From JANXSD01 sp038206385 (GTDB lineage Bacteria > Bacteroidota > Bacteroidia > AKYH767-A > OLB10), in the NCBI GenBank assembly GCA_038206385.1, contig JBBRAW010000054.1:1-20396 (forward strand): a stretch of DNA of 20,396 nt, given 5' to 3'. Of this stretch, positions 6,632 to 14,857 are shown piece by piece. Position 1 is the first letter of the stretch. Each line of letters opens with the position of its first letter. The position numbers and the translations under genes were made by a program. Under the pieces are notes generated by a model that ran no database searches, was not told where the DNA came from, and saw only the letters and a program-made list of their open reading frames with translations.

Positions 6632-8260
6632 ATGATCAACGCTAATAAAATTTCTTCTTCACGAATTTGGGTTTTATCACTCTTACTTACGCTGCCAATT
6701 GTAGTACTTTATTTATCCCACTTTTTTTCGGCTGTAAAAAAAAATGATCGTATTCCAACAGGCTTTATCACTGTTGAAATGCCTTATTATGTAGCAAATG
6801 CTTTGGAATACAAGGAGGCTTCTGATTTTCACTTCTGTTATGCATTGCCATTTTCTGCTGATTATCATAATAAGCCTATTTATTTTCATCCACAAATATT
6901 TGTGATGGGAATGTTTTTAAAATACACTTCTATTCATCCACTATTTTTATTTTTATTATTTGGATTTATTTTTGCTGTTTTATCAATAAGAATTTCATTA
7001 TTACTATTACTCCAATATCAATTAATTCCTGCAAAAATTTTAAATATTATTTCCATCCTTTTTATATGGGGTGGAGGAGTGCTCTTCGTATCAGGGTTTG
7101 GTATCTCAATTATAAAAGGAATGAATTTTAGCGGTGCATTAAAAAAATGCTTTTTTCTGGATCCTTTCGATGGATGGTGGTTCTTAAATCTTGGAAGAAA
7201 TTTTATTTTTCCAACAGAAGCTTATTATCATTTTCTTTTTCTCGCTACGGTATATTTAGTTTGTACTAAAAAGATTTTTCAAGCTGTTTTGGTTACTATT
7301 CTCCTGGCATTATCTCACCCATTTACAGGAATAGCAATGCTTTTAATTCTTATCTGTTGGATGCTTATCGAAAAAATATTTTATAATAATGAATCCTTTA
7401 AATGGAATGATTTTTTTGTTTTAATTGGTGGCTTATCCTGGTTTGTTTATTATAATTTTTTCTATCTGCCTTCCGATGGAGAACATCGAATTTTAATGCA
7501 ACAATGGACATTAGATTGGAGCGCAGGATTTAAAAACTATTTTCCAGCCTATCTTTTAGTTTTGATTCCAGCATCGTATCGTTTACGGTCGCTCGAAAAA
7601 ATAAAGTTATTTTTTTCAATTCCTTTTAATAGATTTTTAATAATATGGTTAATCATCAATCTTGGATTAGAAAATCATGATCTTTTTATCAAACCTCATC
7701 AACCATTGCATTTTACTCGTGGATATGTTTGGGCTTGTTTGTTTCTTATTGGACTTCCCGAAATCATCGCTACTTTAAAAATAATTTATGAAAAGAAATC
7801 TGTTTTCATAAAATCAACATTGATTATTGGATTAGTAGCAATTTCTTTGGCCGATAATGCGTCGTGGATTTCATTGCAATCATTAAAGTTAATGAATGGT
7901 GGTGGAATTGTTTTAAACTCAAATCAAAAAGAAGTTTTGACTTATTTAAATAATCACTATTCTAAAAATGAATTGCTAATTTCGCAAGATAAAACTATAG
8001 GTTATCTAAGCACTGTTTACACACCTTATCGTTCCTTATTTACACATGCTTTTAATACACCGAATGCAGCAAATAAGTGGAATATGGTATCACGTTATTT
8101 AAATTATTGTGATGAAGATTCATCTTTAATGGTTGTGAACCAAGTATTAGTGGTCTTTAAAAATCGAATTAATTGCGATTGGAGGAAAGAGTCACAATTA
8201 ATTTTTAGCAATCATGAATATGAAATATGGCGCAGGAGAGGACAATATTTTTCCTATTAG
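6632..8260 (+). CDS. multi-pass membrane protein, probable GT-C-type glycosyltransferase
   Basis: The 542-residue protein has about ten hydrophobic segments (near 13-33, 98-125, 130-155, 190-210, 213-245, 258-275, 300-316, 332-350, 364-382 and 389-406) and a soluble C-terminal part from about 420 to the end. The first loop, after membrane helix 1, carries an acidic-aromatic motif (VEMPYYVANALEY, E49) followed by IYFHPQIFVMG. This is the position where GT-C polyprenyl-phosphate-sugar transferases hold their catalytic acidic residue. The C-terminal domain has a distinctive GYLSTVYTPYRSLFTHAFNT segment. No exact family is recognised, and a non-enzymatic membrane protein remains possible. The two thioredoxin-fold genes follow at 22 and 3 bases, so the three are likely co-transcribed. 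Confidence 0.7.
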   Translation: MINANKISSSRIWVLSLLLTLPIVVLYLSHFFSAVKKNDRIPTGFITVEMPYYVANALEYKEASDFHFCYALPFSADYHNKPIYFHPQIFVMGMFLKYTSIHPLFLFLLFGFIFAVLSIRISLLLLLQYQLIPAKILNIISILFIWGGGVLFVSGFGISIIKGMNFSGALKKCFFLDPFDGWWFLNLGRNFIFPTEAYYHFLFLATVYLVCTKKIFQAVLVTILLALSHPFTGIAMLLILICWMLIEKIFYNNESFKWNDFFVLIGGLSWFVYYNFFYLPSDGEHRILMQQWTLDWSAGFKNYFPAYLLVLIPASYRLRSLEKIKLFFSIPFNRFLIIWLIINLGLENHDLFIKPHQPLHFTRGYVWACLFLIGLPEIIATLKIIYEKKSVFIKSTLIIGLVAISLADNASWISLQSLKLMNGGGIVLNSNQKEVLTYLNNHYSKNELLISQDKTIGYLSTVYTPYRSLFTHAFNTPNAANKWNMVSRYLNYCDEDSSLMVVNQVLVVFKNRINCDWRKESQLIFSNHEYEIWRRRGQYFSY

Positions 8261-8282
8261 TATTTAGTATTAAAAATATAAA

Positions 8283-8762
8283 ATGAAAAGATCTTTAATG
8301 TTCCTAGGTTTATTAATTGTGGTTTCCGTAAATGCACAACAAGCCCCAATAATAAAATTCAAAGATTTAAATTCATTGATTCAAACTAAAACTGATACAA
8401 CCTATGTCATCAATTTTTGGGCTACTTGGTGTGATCCTTGTGTTCGCGAATTACCTTCATTTCTTCAATTAGAAAAGGAGTTAGCAAATAAAAAGGTGAA
8501 GTTCCTTTTTGTTAGTCTTGATTTCGTGAGGGATTATGATTCACAATTTCTCCCATTTTTAACTAAGCATTCCATGAATAATTATGTATATTTACTTGAT
8601 GAACCTGATTACAATTCTTGGATTGATAAAGTTAATCCTCATTGGTTAGGTTCTATTCCTACTACAGTTATTATTAGTCATCATCCTGATTCTACTTTTT
8701 TTAATGAAGGGGAATTATCTTATGAATCATTATCTAAAATTGTTAACTCTTTAATCCATTAA
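8283..8762 (+). CDS. exported TlpA-like thioredoxin-fold protein
   Basis: This 159-residue protein has a signal peptide (MKRSLMFLGLLIVVSVNAQ, cleavage near residue 19). The single thioredoxin-like domain has the active site FWATWCDPCVREL (C50-x-x-C53) and the cis-proline segment SIPTTVII. WCxPC with the preceding NFWATW is the TlpA/ResA type, whose members reduce disulfides outside the cytoplasm, for example in cytochrome c maturation. The FVSLDF stretch after the first helix also fits. No cytochrome or CcdA gene is near, so the client is unknown. It lies 22 bases after the membrane protein gene and 3 bases before the next redoxin gene. Confidence 0.88.
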   Translation: MKRSLMFLGLLIVVSVNAQQAPIIKFKDLNSLIQTKTDTTYVINFWATWCDPCVRELPSFLQLEKELANKKVKFLFVSLDFVRDYDSQFLPFLTKHSMNNYVYLLDEPDYNSWIDKVNPHWLGSIPTTVIISHHPDSTFFNEGELSYESLSKIVNSLIH

Positions 8763-8765
8763 AAT

Positions 8766-9392
8766 ATGAAAAACAATAAAATTCTTATTCCAGTATTTGC
8801 CTTTTTAATATTACTTTCATCTGCATTTGTGGTAGTAGATCCTGGATACAAACCAGGTGATAAGGCTATAGATTTTAAATTAAAAAATATTGATGGTAAA
8901 TTAGTTTCATTACATGACGAAAAATACAAAGAGTCTAAAGGTTTTATCATTGTATTTACTTGTAATCATTGTCCGTTTTCAAAAGCGTATGAAAATAGAA
9001 TTATTGAATTAAATCAGAAATACTCGACTTCTGGATATCCCGTTATCGCTATAAACTCAAATAATGCTGAAGTTTCACCTGAAGACTCTTATGACTTTAT
9101 GATTAAAAGAGCTGCAGATAAGGAATTCAAATTTCCTTATCTCTATGATGAATCACAAGCAATCGCTAAAGCCTATGGTGCTAATCACACTCCACATGTA
9201 TTCGTGCTTCAAAAGGTAGGTAGAGATTTAATTGTAAAATATATGGGAGCTATTGATGATAATACGGATAACCCAGAGGAAGTCACAAAGTATTACGTCA
9301 ATGATGCGATTAATTCATTATTAGCTGGTGAACCAGTAGCTGTACCATCAACAAAGTCAATAGGTTGTACTATTAAGTGGAAAAAGTCTTAA
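8766..9392 (+). CDS. exported AhpC/TSA-like redoxin with CNHC motif
   Basis: The 208-residue protein begins with a hydrophobic export signal or anchor (ILIPVFAFLILLSSAFVVV, about 6-24). A peroxiredoxin/TlpA-type domain follows, starting GYKPGDKAIDFKLKNIDGK. The active site is FTCNHCPFSKAYE (C66-N-H-C69), typical of a widespread group of thioredoxin-family proteins distinct from classic WCGPC thioredoxins. The cis-proline is in GANHTPHVFVL. The C-terminus has a further cysteine (GCTIKW). A disulfide exchange or peroxide-reducing role outside the cytoplasm is likely; the substrate is unknown. Only 3 bases separate it from the TlpA-like gene, so the pair is one transcription unit, ending at the hairpin at 9422-9469. 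Confidence 0.87.
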   Translation: MKNNKILIPVFAFLILLSSAFVVVDPGYKPGDKAIDFKLKNIDGKLVSLHDEKYKESKGFIIVFTCNHCPFSKAYENRIIELNQKYSTSGYPVIAINSNNAEVSPEDSYDFMIKRAADKEFKFPYLYDESQAIAKAYGANHTPHVFVLQKVGRDLIVKYMGAIDDNTDNPEEVTKYYVNDAINSLLAGEPVAVPSTKSIGCTIKWKKS

Positions 9393-9421
9393 TTTAGATC
9401 ACTTTCGTTTAGTAAAAATTC

Positions 9422-9469
9422 GAGGCACAAAGGCCATAAAGACTAAAAACTTTATGACCTTTGTGCCTC
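9422..9469. terminator. long imperfect palindrome, terminator or REP-like element
   Basis: Arms at 9422-9441 and 9450-9469 pair over 20 bp with a single mismatch, around the 8-base loop ACTAAAAA. The arms contain GGCACAAAGG and CCTTTGTGCC. It begins 29 bases after the redoxin stop, so it could end that transcript. However, the right arm is followed by TCAATTTATTTTG rather than a clean T-run. The CACAAAGG-type sequence looks like short palindromes dispersed in Bacteroidota genomes, so a REP-like unit is equally possible. No second copy is in the window. Confidence 0.6.
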
Positions 9470-9520
9470 TCAATTTATTTTGAGGTCAATTTGTAAACAT
9501 CCATCTAAAATTATCATAAG

Positions 9521-9539
9521 TTGAAGAAATTTTCTTCAA
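9521..9539. promoter_or_regulatory. perfect 19-base palindrome before uvrA, candidate operator or mRNA hairpin
   Basis: TTGAAGAAA at 9521-9529 and TTTCTTCAA at 9531-9539 are exact reverse complements around a single base. The element ends 9 bases before the uvrA ATG. It could be a binding site for a dimeric regulator, or fold in the mRNA and hide the start region. No matching copy is seen at uvrB. The only -7-like sequence upstream is TCAATTTG (9486-9493), one base off consensus. Confidence 0.5.
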
Positions 9540-9548
9540 TATTTTAAT

Positions 9549-12482
9549 ATGTCTAAGCAAGATATCTCAAAGCTCGACCCGCGTCAGTTTATAATCATTA
9601 AAGGTGCTTCCATGCACAACCTCAAAAAGATAGATGTGGCAATCCCACGCAATGGTTTTGTCGTGATTACAGGTTTAAGTGGCTCTGGAAAAAGTTCATT
9701 GGCATTTGATACATTGTATGCAGAAGGTCAACGCCGTTATGTTGAAAGTTTATCTTCTTATGCTCGTCAGTTTATTGGAAGGATGGATAAGCCAGAAGTG
9801 GATTATATTTTAGGAATCGCTCCAGCAGTTGCAATACAACAAAAAGTTAATTCACGAAATCCACGCTCTACCGTTGGTACTAGTACAGAGATTTATGATT
9901 ACTTGAAATTGCTTTTCGCAAGAATCGGTAAAACTATTTCACCAATTTCTGGTCAACCAGTAAAGAAACAACCAGTGTCAGAAGTAGTAGATTTTATCAC
10001 AAATTTTCAAAATGGAAAATTTTTAATTGCTACCACTTTGATGCGTTATCCTGGTAGAAGCTTGTTAGAGGATTTTAATATTTTATTGCAAAAAGGATTT
10101 ACGCGTCTTATTGTAAACGGACAAGTAAGAGATATTGAAGAAGAGATTGCAAATCCTGTTTTTAGCGAAGAAATTCCAAAGCCAACAAGAGGACGAAAAC
10201 CTAAAGTTGTTGAACAAAATGTTGATGTTTATCCACATCCCGATTATCTTTTATTGATTGATCGAATTGGAATTAGTGGAGCCATCGATGATGAAATTAT
10301 TGCGCGAATTGCTGATTCAGTTCAAACCGCTTACAACGAAGGTTTAGGGACGTGTATCGTGCATAAATTGGAAACTGATGGTAGCGTGTTAACGCATAGT
10401 TTTTCGAATCGTTTTGAATTAGATGGGATAACTTTTGAAGAACCAAGCGTACATCTTTTTAGTTTCAATAATCCTTATGGTGCATGTAAAAAATGCGAAG
10501 GCTTCGGTTCTATTATCGGTGTTGATGATGATCTTGTAATCCCTGATAAAAGTTTATCGGTTTTTGATGGAGCTATTGTTTGCTGGAAAGGTGACAAGAT
10601 GAAAGAATGGAATGATAAATTAGTTATCAATTCTTTCAAATTTGATTTTCCAATTCATAAACCTTATTATGAACTAAGCGATTTTCATAAAGATTTACTT
10701 TGGAAAGGAAATGAATATTTTAAAGGGCTCACTGAATTTTTTAATTTTCTTGAAGAACAAACATATAAAATTCAATACCGTGTAATGTTATCTCGTTTTA
10801 GAGGTAAAACATTATGTCCTGAATGTAAAGGAACACGTTTACGTAAAGACGCAAATTATGTGAAAGTTGCTGGGCTATCAATTAGTGAATTAGTGTTGAT
10901 GCCAACGAAAGATTGTTTGCAATTTTTTGCTTCATTAAAATTAGCAGATCAAGATGCACAAATAGCAAAAAGATTATCGACTGAAATTGTAAATCGTTTG
11001 CAATTTTTAGATGATGTTGGCTTAGGATATCTCAGCATGAATCGCCTTGCAAATACTTTATCAGGTGGAGAGTCTCAACGAATTAATCTTGCAACATCAT
11101 TAGGAAGTACTTTGGTAGGAGCAATGTATATTTTAGACGAACCAAGTATTGGGTTGCATCCACGTGATACAACAAGGTTGATTAATGTCCTTAAGCAATT
11201 GCAAAAAGTTGGCAATACTGTTATTGTTGTTGAACATGATGAAGAAATTATGCGTGCCGCTGATCAATTAATTGATATTGGTCCGAAGGCTGGAACGCAT
11301 GGAGGACATTTAGTTTTTCAAGGTGGATTTAAAGAACTTGAAAAGCAAACTGAAAGTTTAACTGCGCGATATTTAACAGGTAAAGATGTTATTCCAGTTC
11401 CAACGCAACGTCGACTATGGAAAAAACATATTGAAATTCGTGGTGCTCGTGAAAATAATTTGAAGCATGTAAATGTAAAGTTTCCGCTAGGCATTATGAC
11501 AGTTGTAACAGGCGTGAGTGGTTCAGGAAAAACCTCACTAGTCAAGAAAATATTATTTCCTGCAGTGAAAAAAATATTAGGCGGATATGGTGAGTCAACG
11601 GGAAATTTTGATCGAATGGACGGAAACTATCTCGATATCACAGCTGCTGAAATGGTTGATCAAAATCCAATTGGTAAATCATCAAGATCAAATCCTGTAA
11701 CTTATATTAAAGCTTACGATGAGATTAGAGCATTATATGCAGATTTGCCGATGTCACGAACACGCGGAATGAAACCTGCACATTTTTCGTTTAACGTTGA
11801 AGGTGGTCGATGTGAGGCTTGCCAAGGTGAAGGAATAATAACTGTTGAAATGCAGTTCATGGCCGATATACATTTGAAATGTGAAACATGTAAAGGAAAA
11901 AGATTTAAAGAAGAAGTTCTAGCAGTAGAATACCGCTCAAAAAATATTTTCGATATTCTTGACATGACCGTTGAAGAAGCACTTGACTTTTTTAGTGAAG
12001 CAGCTGGACCGAGTAAATATCAATTGCCACATCATAAAATAACGAATAAGATTCAACCGTTATATGACGTTGGATTGGGTTACATTAAACTCGGACAAGC
12101 ATCAAGTACTTTGAGTGGGGGAGAAGCTCAACGTATAAAACTTGCTTCATTTTTAAGTAAAGGAAATCAAGCAACAAGTACATTGTTTGTATTTGATGAA
12201 CCAACAACTGGTTTGCATTTCCATGATATTAGTAAATTGCTAGATGCGTTTAATGCATTGGTGAAAAATGGAAATACATTAGTGGTGATTGAACATAATT
12301 TAGAAATTATTAAATCCGCTGATTGGGTAATTGACTTAGGTCCTGAAGGTGGTAACGAAGGTGGATATTTATTATTTGAAGGAACACCAGAAGGTTTAGT
12401 AGAATCGAAGACTTCTATTACTGGAAAATATTTGAAAGCTAAATTGCCAAGTACTAAACAAAAAAGAAATTTAGTCGATTAA
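9549..12482 (+). CDS. uvrA: excinuclease ABC subunit A
   Basis: UvrA is the dimeric ABC-type ATPase that finds bulky DNA damage and loads UvrB. The 977-residue protein has both ATPase cores: Walker A GLSGSGKS at 42-49 and GVSGSGKT at 655-662; signatures LSGGES at 504 and LSGGEA at 855; and DEPSIGLHP and DEPTTGLH Walker B regions. The second zinc module is complete (CEAC at 755/758 and CETC at 778/781). The first is not: CKKC at 313/316 is there, but the usual first CPxC pair is replaced by RFELDG (288-293). This seems to be a known variant in Bacteroidota, from memory of such sequences. The ATG at 9549 gives a short lead (MSKQDISKLDPRQ) before the conserved IIIKGASMHNLKKID. The M48 protease gene follows after 41 bases. 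uvrB is 4 kb downstream on the other strand. Confidence 0.98.
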   Translation: MSKQDISKLDPRQFIIIKGASMHNLKKIDVAIPRNGFVVITGLSGSGKSSLAFDTLYAEGQRRYVESLSSYARQFIGRMDKPEVDYILGIAPAVAIQQKVNSRNPRSTVGTSTEIYDYLKLLFARIGKTISPISGQPVKKQPVSEVVDFITNFQNGKFLIATTLMRYPGRSLLEDFNILLQKGFTRLIVNGQVRDIEEEIANPVFSEEIPKPTRGRKPKVVEQNVDVYPHPDYLLLIDRIGISGAIDDEIIARIADSVQTAYNEGLGTCIVHKLETDGSVLTHSFSNRFELDGITFEEPSVHLFSFNNPYGACKKCEGFGSIIGVDDDLVIPDKSLSVFDGAIVCWKGDKMKEWNDKLVINSFKFDFPIHKPYYELSDFHKDLLWKGNEYFKGLTEFFNFLEEQTYKIQYRVMLSRFRGKTLCPECKGTRLRKDANYVKVAGLSISELVLMPTKDCLQFFASLKLADQDAQIAKRLSTEIVNRLQFLDDVGLGYLSMNRLANTLSGGESQRINLATSLGSTLVGAMYILDEPSIGLHPRDTTRLINVLKQLQKVGNTVIVVEHDEEIMRAADQLIDIGPKAGTHGGHLVFQGGFKELEKQTESLTARYLTGKDVIPVPTQRRLWKKHIEIRGARENNLKHVNVKFPLGIMTVVTGVSGSGKTSLVKKILFPAVKKILGGYGESTGNFDRMDGNYLDITAAEMVDQNPIGKSSRSNPVTYIKAYDEIRALYADLPMSRTRGMKPAHFSFNVEGGRCEACQGEGIITVEMQFMADIHLKCETCKGKRFKEEVLAVEYRSKNIFDILDMTVEEALDFFSEAAGPSKYQLPHHKITNKIQPLYDVGLGYIKLGQASSTLSGGEAQRIKLASFLSKGNQATSTLFVFDEPTTGLHFHDISKLLDAFNALVKNGNTLVVIEHNLEIIKSADWVIDLGPEGGNEGGYLLFEGTPEGLVESKTSITGKYLKAKLPSTKQKRNLVD

Positions 12483-12523
12483 AAAAGCTAATTTTTTTTA
12501 AAGCACTATCATAAAATAAACGT

Positions 12524-13756
12524 ATGCTCATAGCTATTATCACGATATTAATTGCTTCCTATTTATTCGAGCGATATATCGAATGGATCAATTCGAAAAC
12601 CTGGAATGATAAACTGCCTGTATCATTAGAAAATTTTTATGATCAGGATGAATACAGTAAAGCACAAAAGTATGATCGTGCAAAATTAAGATTGTCAGCT
12701 GTCGGAAGTTCACTTAGTTTATTATTGATGTTGCTTTTTTTATCATCAGGAAGTTTTGCTTTAGTGGATACTTGGGCCAAGCATCAATCAAGTGAATTGA
12801 TTATTCAAACGATCTTATTCTTTGGTGTACTTGCATTAGTGTCTGATATTCTTCAAATGCCTTTTTCTATTTATAAAACGTTTGTAATAGAAGAACAATT
12901 TGGTTTTAATAGATCCACCATTAAAACTTTTTTTATGGATAAGTTAAAGGGGTATATTCTAGCTGCATTATTAGGAGGAAGTTTACTTGCTCTTTTCGTT
13001 TTATTTTTCGAAATAGCTGGTAAAAATTTTTGGTGGATTGCTTGGTTAAGTATTAGTGGCGTAAGTTTATTGATAAGTATGTTTTATACTTCTTGGATTT
13101 TACCGATGTTTAATAAATTAAGTCCATTACCTGATGGTGAACTTCGCGTACGCTTACAAGATTATTGTAAAAAAGTTGGGTTCCCTGTTGCCGATTTATA
13201 TGTGATGGATGGAAGTAAAAGATCAAGTAAGGCGAATGCATTTTTTAGTGGATTGGGTCCTAAGAAAAAGATTGTATTGTTTGATACGCTAATTGAAAAA
13301 CATAGCACTGATGAATTAGTAGCCGTTATGGCGCATGAAGTTGGTCATTACAAAAAGAAACACACACGATTGATGGTTATTGTTTCAATGTTGCAAACAG
13401 GATTTATGTTAGCATTGTTTTCACGAGTAATTACAAATCCTGAATTAGCTCATGCGCTTGGTGCAAATCAACCTTCATTAGCATTAGGCATGATGGCGTT
13501 TGCAATTCTTTATAGTCCTGTATCACTTGCTTTGGGAATTCTTACTAACGCATTATCACGTAAGCATGAATATGAAGCAGATGCTTATGCTGCATCAACT
13601 TTTAATGCAGAGCCACTGATGGATGCTTTAAAAAAATTATCGCATGATAATTTAAGTAATTTGCAACCTAATCGTTGGTACGTTCGAATTTATTATTCGC
13701 ATCCTACTTTATTGCAACGATTAGCACAACTAAAATTGTTAATTAAAAACAAATAG
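12524..13756 (+). CDS. M48 family membrane metallopeptidase (Ste24/CAAX protease type)
   Basis: The 410-residue polytopic membrane protein is a zinc protease of the M48A group, related to yeast Ste24. The zinc motif is HEVGH at 271-275 (MAHEVGHYKKKH), with the third ligand E349 in SRKHEYEADAYA and conserved D353. The N-terminal half has the family's helices (about 1-17, 59-85, 95-112, 142-165 and 170-190) and the EEQFGFNRST segment that precedes them in Ste24 homologues. SKRSSKANAFFSGLGPKKKIVLFDTL before the zinc site is also typical. In bacteria these enzymes trim or degrade membrane proteins; prenylated targets are not expected. It follows uvrA by 41 bases and may be read from the same transcript. 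It converges on the FAD oxidoreductase gene, with only 10 bases between the stops. Confidence 0.93.
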   Translation: MLIAIITILIASYLFERYIEWINSKTWNDKLPVSLENFYDQDEYSKAQKYDRAKLRLSAVGSSLSLLLMLLFLSSGSFALVDTWAKHQSSELIIQTILFFGVLALVSDILQMPFSIYKTFVIEEQFGFNRSTIKTFFMDKLKGYILAALLGGSLLALFVLFFEIAGKNFWWIAWLSISGVSLLISMFYTSWILPMFNKLSPLPDGELRVRLQDYCKKVGFPVADLYVMDGSKRSSKANAFFSGLGPKKKIVLFDTLIEKHSTDELVAVMAHEVGHYKKKHTRLMVIVSMLQTGFMLALFSRVITNPELAHALGANQPSLALGMMAFAILYSPVSLALGILTNALSRKHEYEADAYAASTFNAEPLMDALKKLSHDNLSNLQPNRWYVRIYYSHPTLLQRLAQLKLLIKNK

Positions 13757-13766
13757 CAATCTTATA

Positions 13767-14849
13767 TTAAACATTGTTCTGATTAAAATTTTTTTCAAAA
13801 CGATCAATAGAATATTCGTCTTCTAAAAGTATGTCATTGGTTAAATATGCTGCCATTTTATTTGCTAGCCACGGACCTATCATTACTCCTTTTGTACCAA
13901 GTCCATTAAATAATGCGAGCTGTGAATATTTTGGATGTCTTCCTAAAAATGGTCTTCGGTCTTTTGTACTAGGACGAACACCTGCTTTGTGCTCGATGAT
14001 TTCGTAATCGCAGTTGATGGATTTATTGATTGCAGTCTTCAATTTTTCTTTTCCAAGTTCTGTTGGAATAGTATTGAGTGCATCCCAACTGTAGGTTGCT
14101 CCACAAAGAAAAGTATTATCTCCTTTTGGAATTATCTTTAAGGCTTGATTGATTACAAAATCATTAGGAATATCATTACTTTTTATCGTAAGCAATTCTC
14201 CTTTTGCAGGATTGAAAGGTAGGTAGCCAAAATATTTATCATCCTTTGCAAGATAACCAGAACAAGAGATGAATGTATTAGCTTCAATATTTTTCCATCG
14301 TACTTTTCTATCAATTAAAACAATTTCATCGCTAGTAATTGTATCATTTATGAATTGATTTTTTATTAGGAGAAAATTTTTATACGCATCTAAAAATTGA
14401 ATTGTATTTAACCATCCACCTTTAATTAAATATTGACCTCCAAAAGGCGCATTGATAATTGGATTTATTTGTGATGATGAAAATGTTTTACCAAGATATT
14501 CTTTACAATATGGATCATCATTTATTGTCAACCAATCATTTTGATTTCGCAACGAATTAAAAACTTCAAGTACAGGATAATCATAAAAAAATAGTTGATC
14601 TAACTCTTGTTCCAAGCTTTGATATGTTTGATGTGCATAAGGAATAAATGTTTCGGCACGCCAACTTTTCAATAATCTTCTTCCCGCAATTGGGTGTATT
14701 AATCCCGCTGCAACTCTTGAAGAAGTAGACTCGATTTCTGGATCAACAACGATGCAGGTGAAACCACGTTGTAATAAAAACCAACTAAGTAGTGAACCTG
14801 CCAGACCTTGCCCAGCAATTAAGAAATCAGTTTGACGAATTAAGGACAA
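13767..14849 (-). CDS. FAD-dependent oxidoreductase (DAO family), TTG start
   Basis: The 360-residue protein has the N-terminal FAD-binding loop DFLIAGQGLAGSLLSWFLL (GxGxxG at 13-18), the VVDPE strand end, and SSRVAAGLIHPIAGRRL (43-59). Near the C-terminus are AGVRPSTKDRRPFLGRHP and NGLGTKGVMIGPWLANKMA. This pattern is the DAO superfamily, closest in flavour to glycine oxidase/ThiO and the FAD domain of MnmC. The MnmC methyltransferase half is absent. The substrate is unknown. An in-frame stop at 14853-14855 and the lack of any ATG before the FAD loop force a start at TTG (14849). It begins 8 bases after the stop of the TolB-like gene, so co-transcription is likely. Confidence 0.85.
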   Translation of the reverse strand: MSLIRQTDFLIAGQGLAGSLLSWFLLQRGFTCIVVDPEIESTSSRVAAGLIHPIAGRRLLKSWRAETFIPYAHQTYQSLEQELDQLFFYDYPVLEVFNSLRNQNDWLTINDDPYCKEYLGKTFSSSQINPIINAPFGGQYLIKGGWLNTIQFLDAYKNFLLIKNQFINDTITSDEIVLIDRKVRWKNIEANTFISCSGYLAKDDKYFGYLPFNPAKGELLTIKSNDIPNDFVINQALKIIPKGDNTFLCGATYSWDALNTIPTELGKEKLKTAINKSINCDYEIIEHKAGVRPSTKDRRPFLGRHPKYSQLALFNGLGTKGVMIGPWLANKMAAYLTNDILLEDEYSIDRFEKNFNQNNV

Positions 14850-14857
14850 TAGCTAAA

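Noticed and set aside
13757..13766. Terminator between the converging M48 protease and FAD oxidoreductase genes
   Set aside because: Only ten bases separate the stops and no hairpin could be found there.
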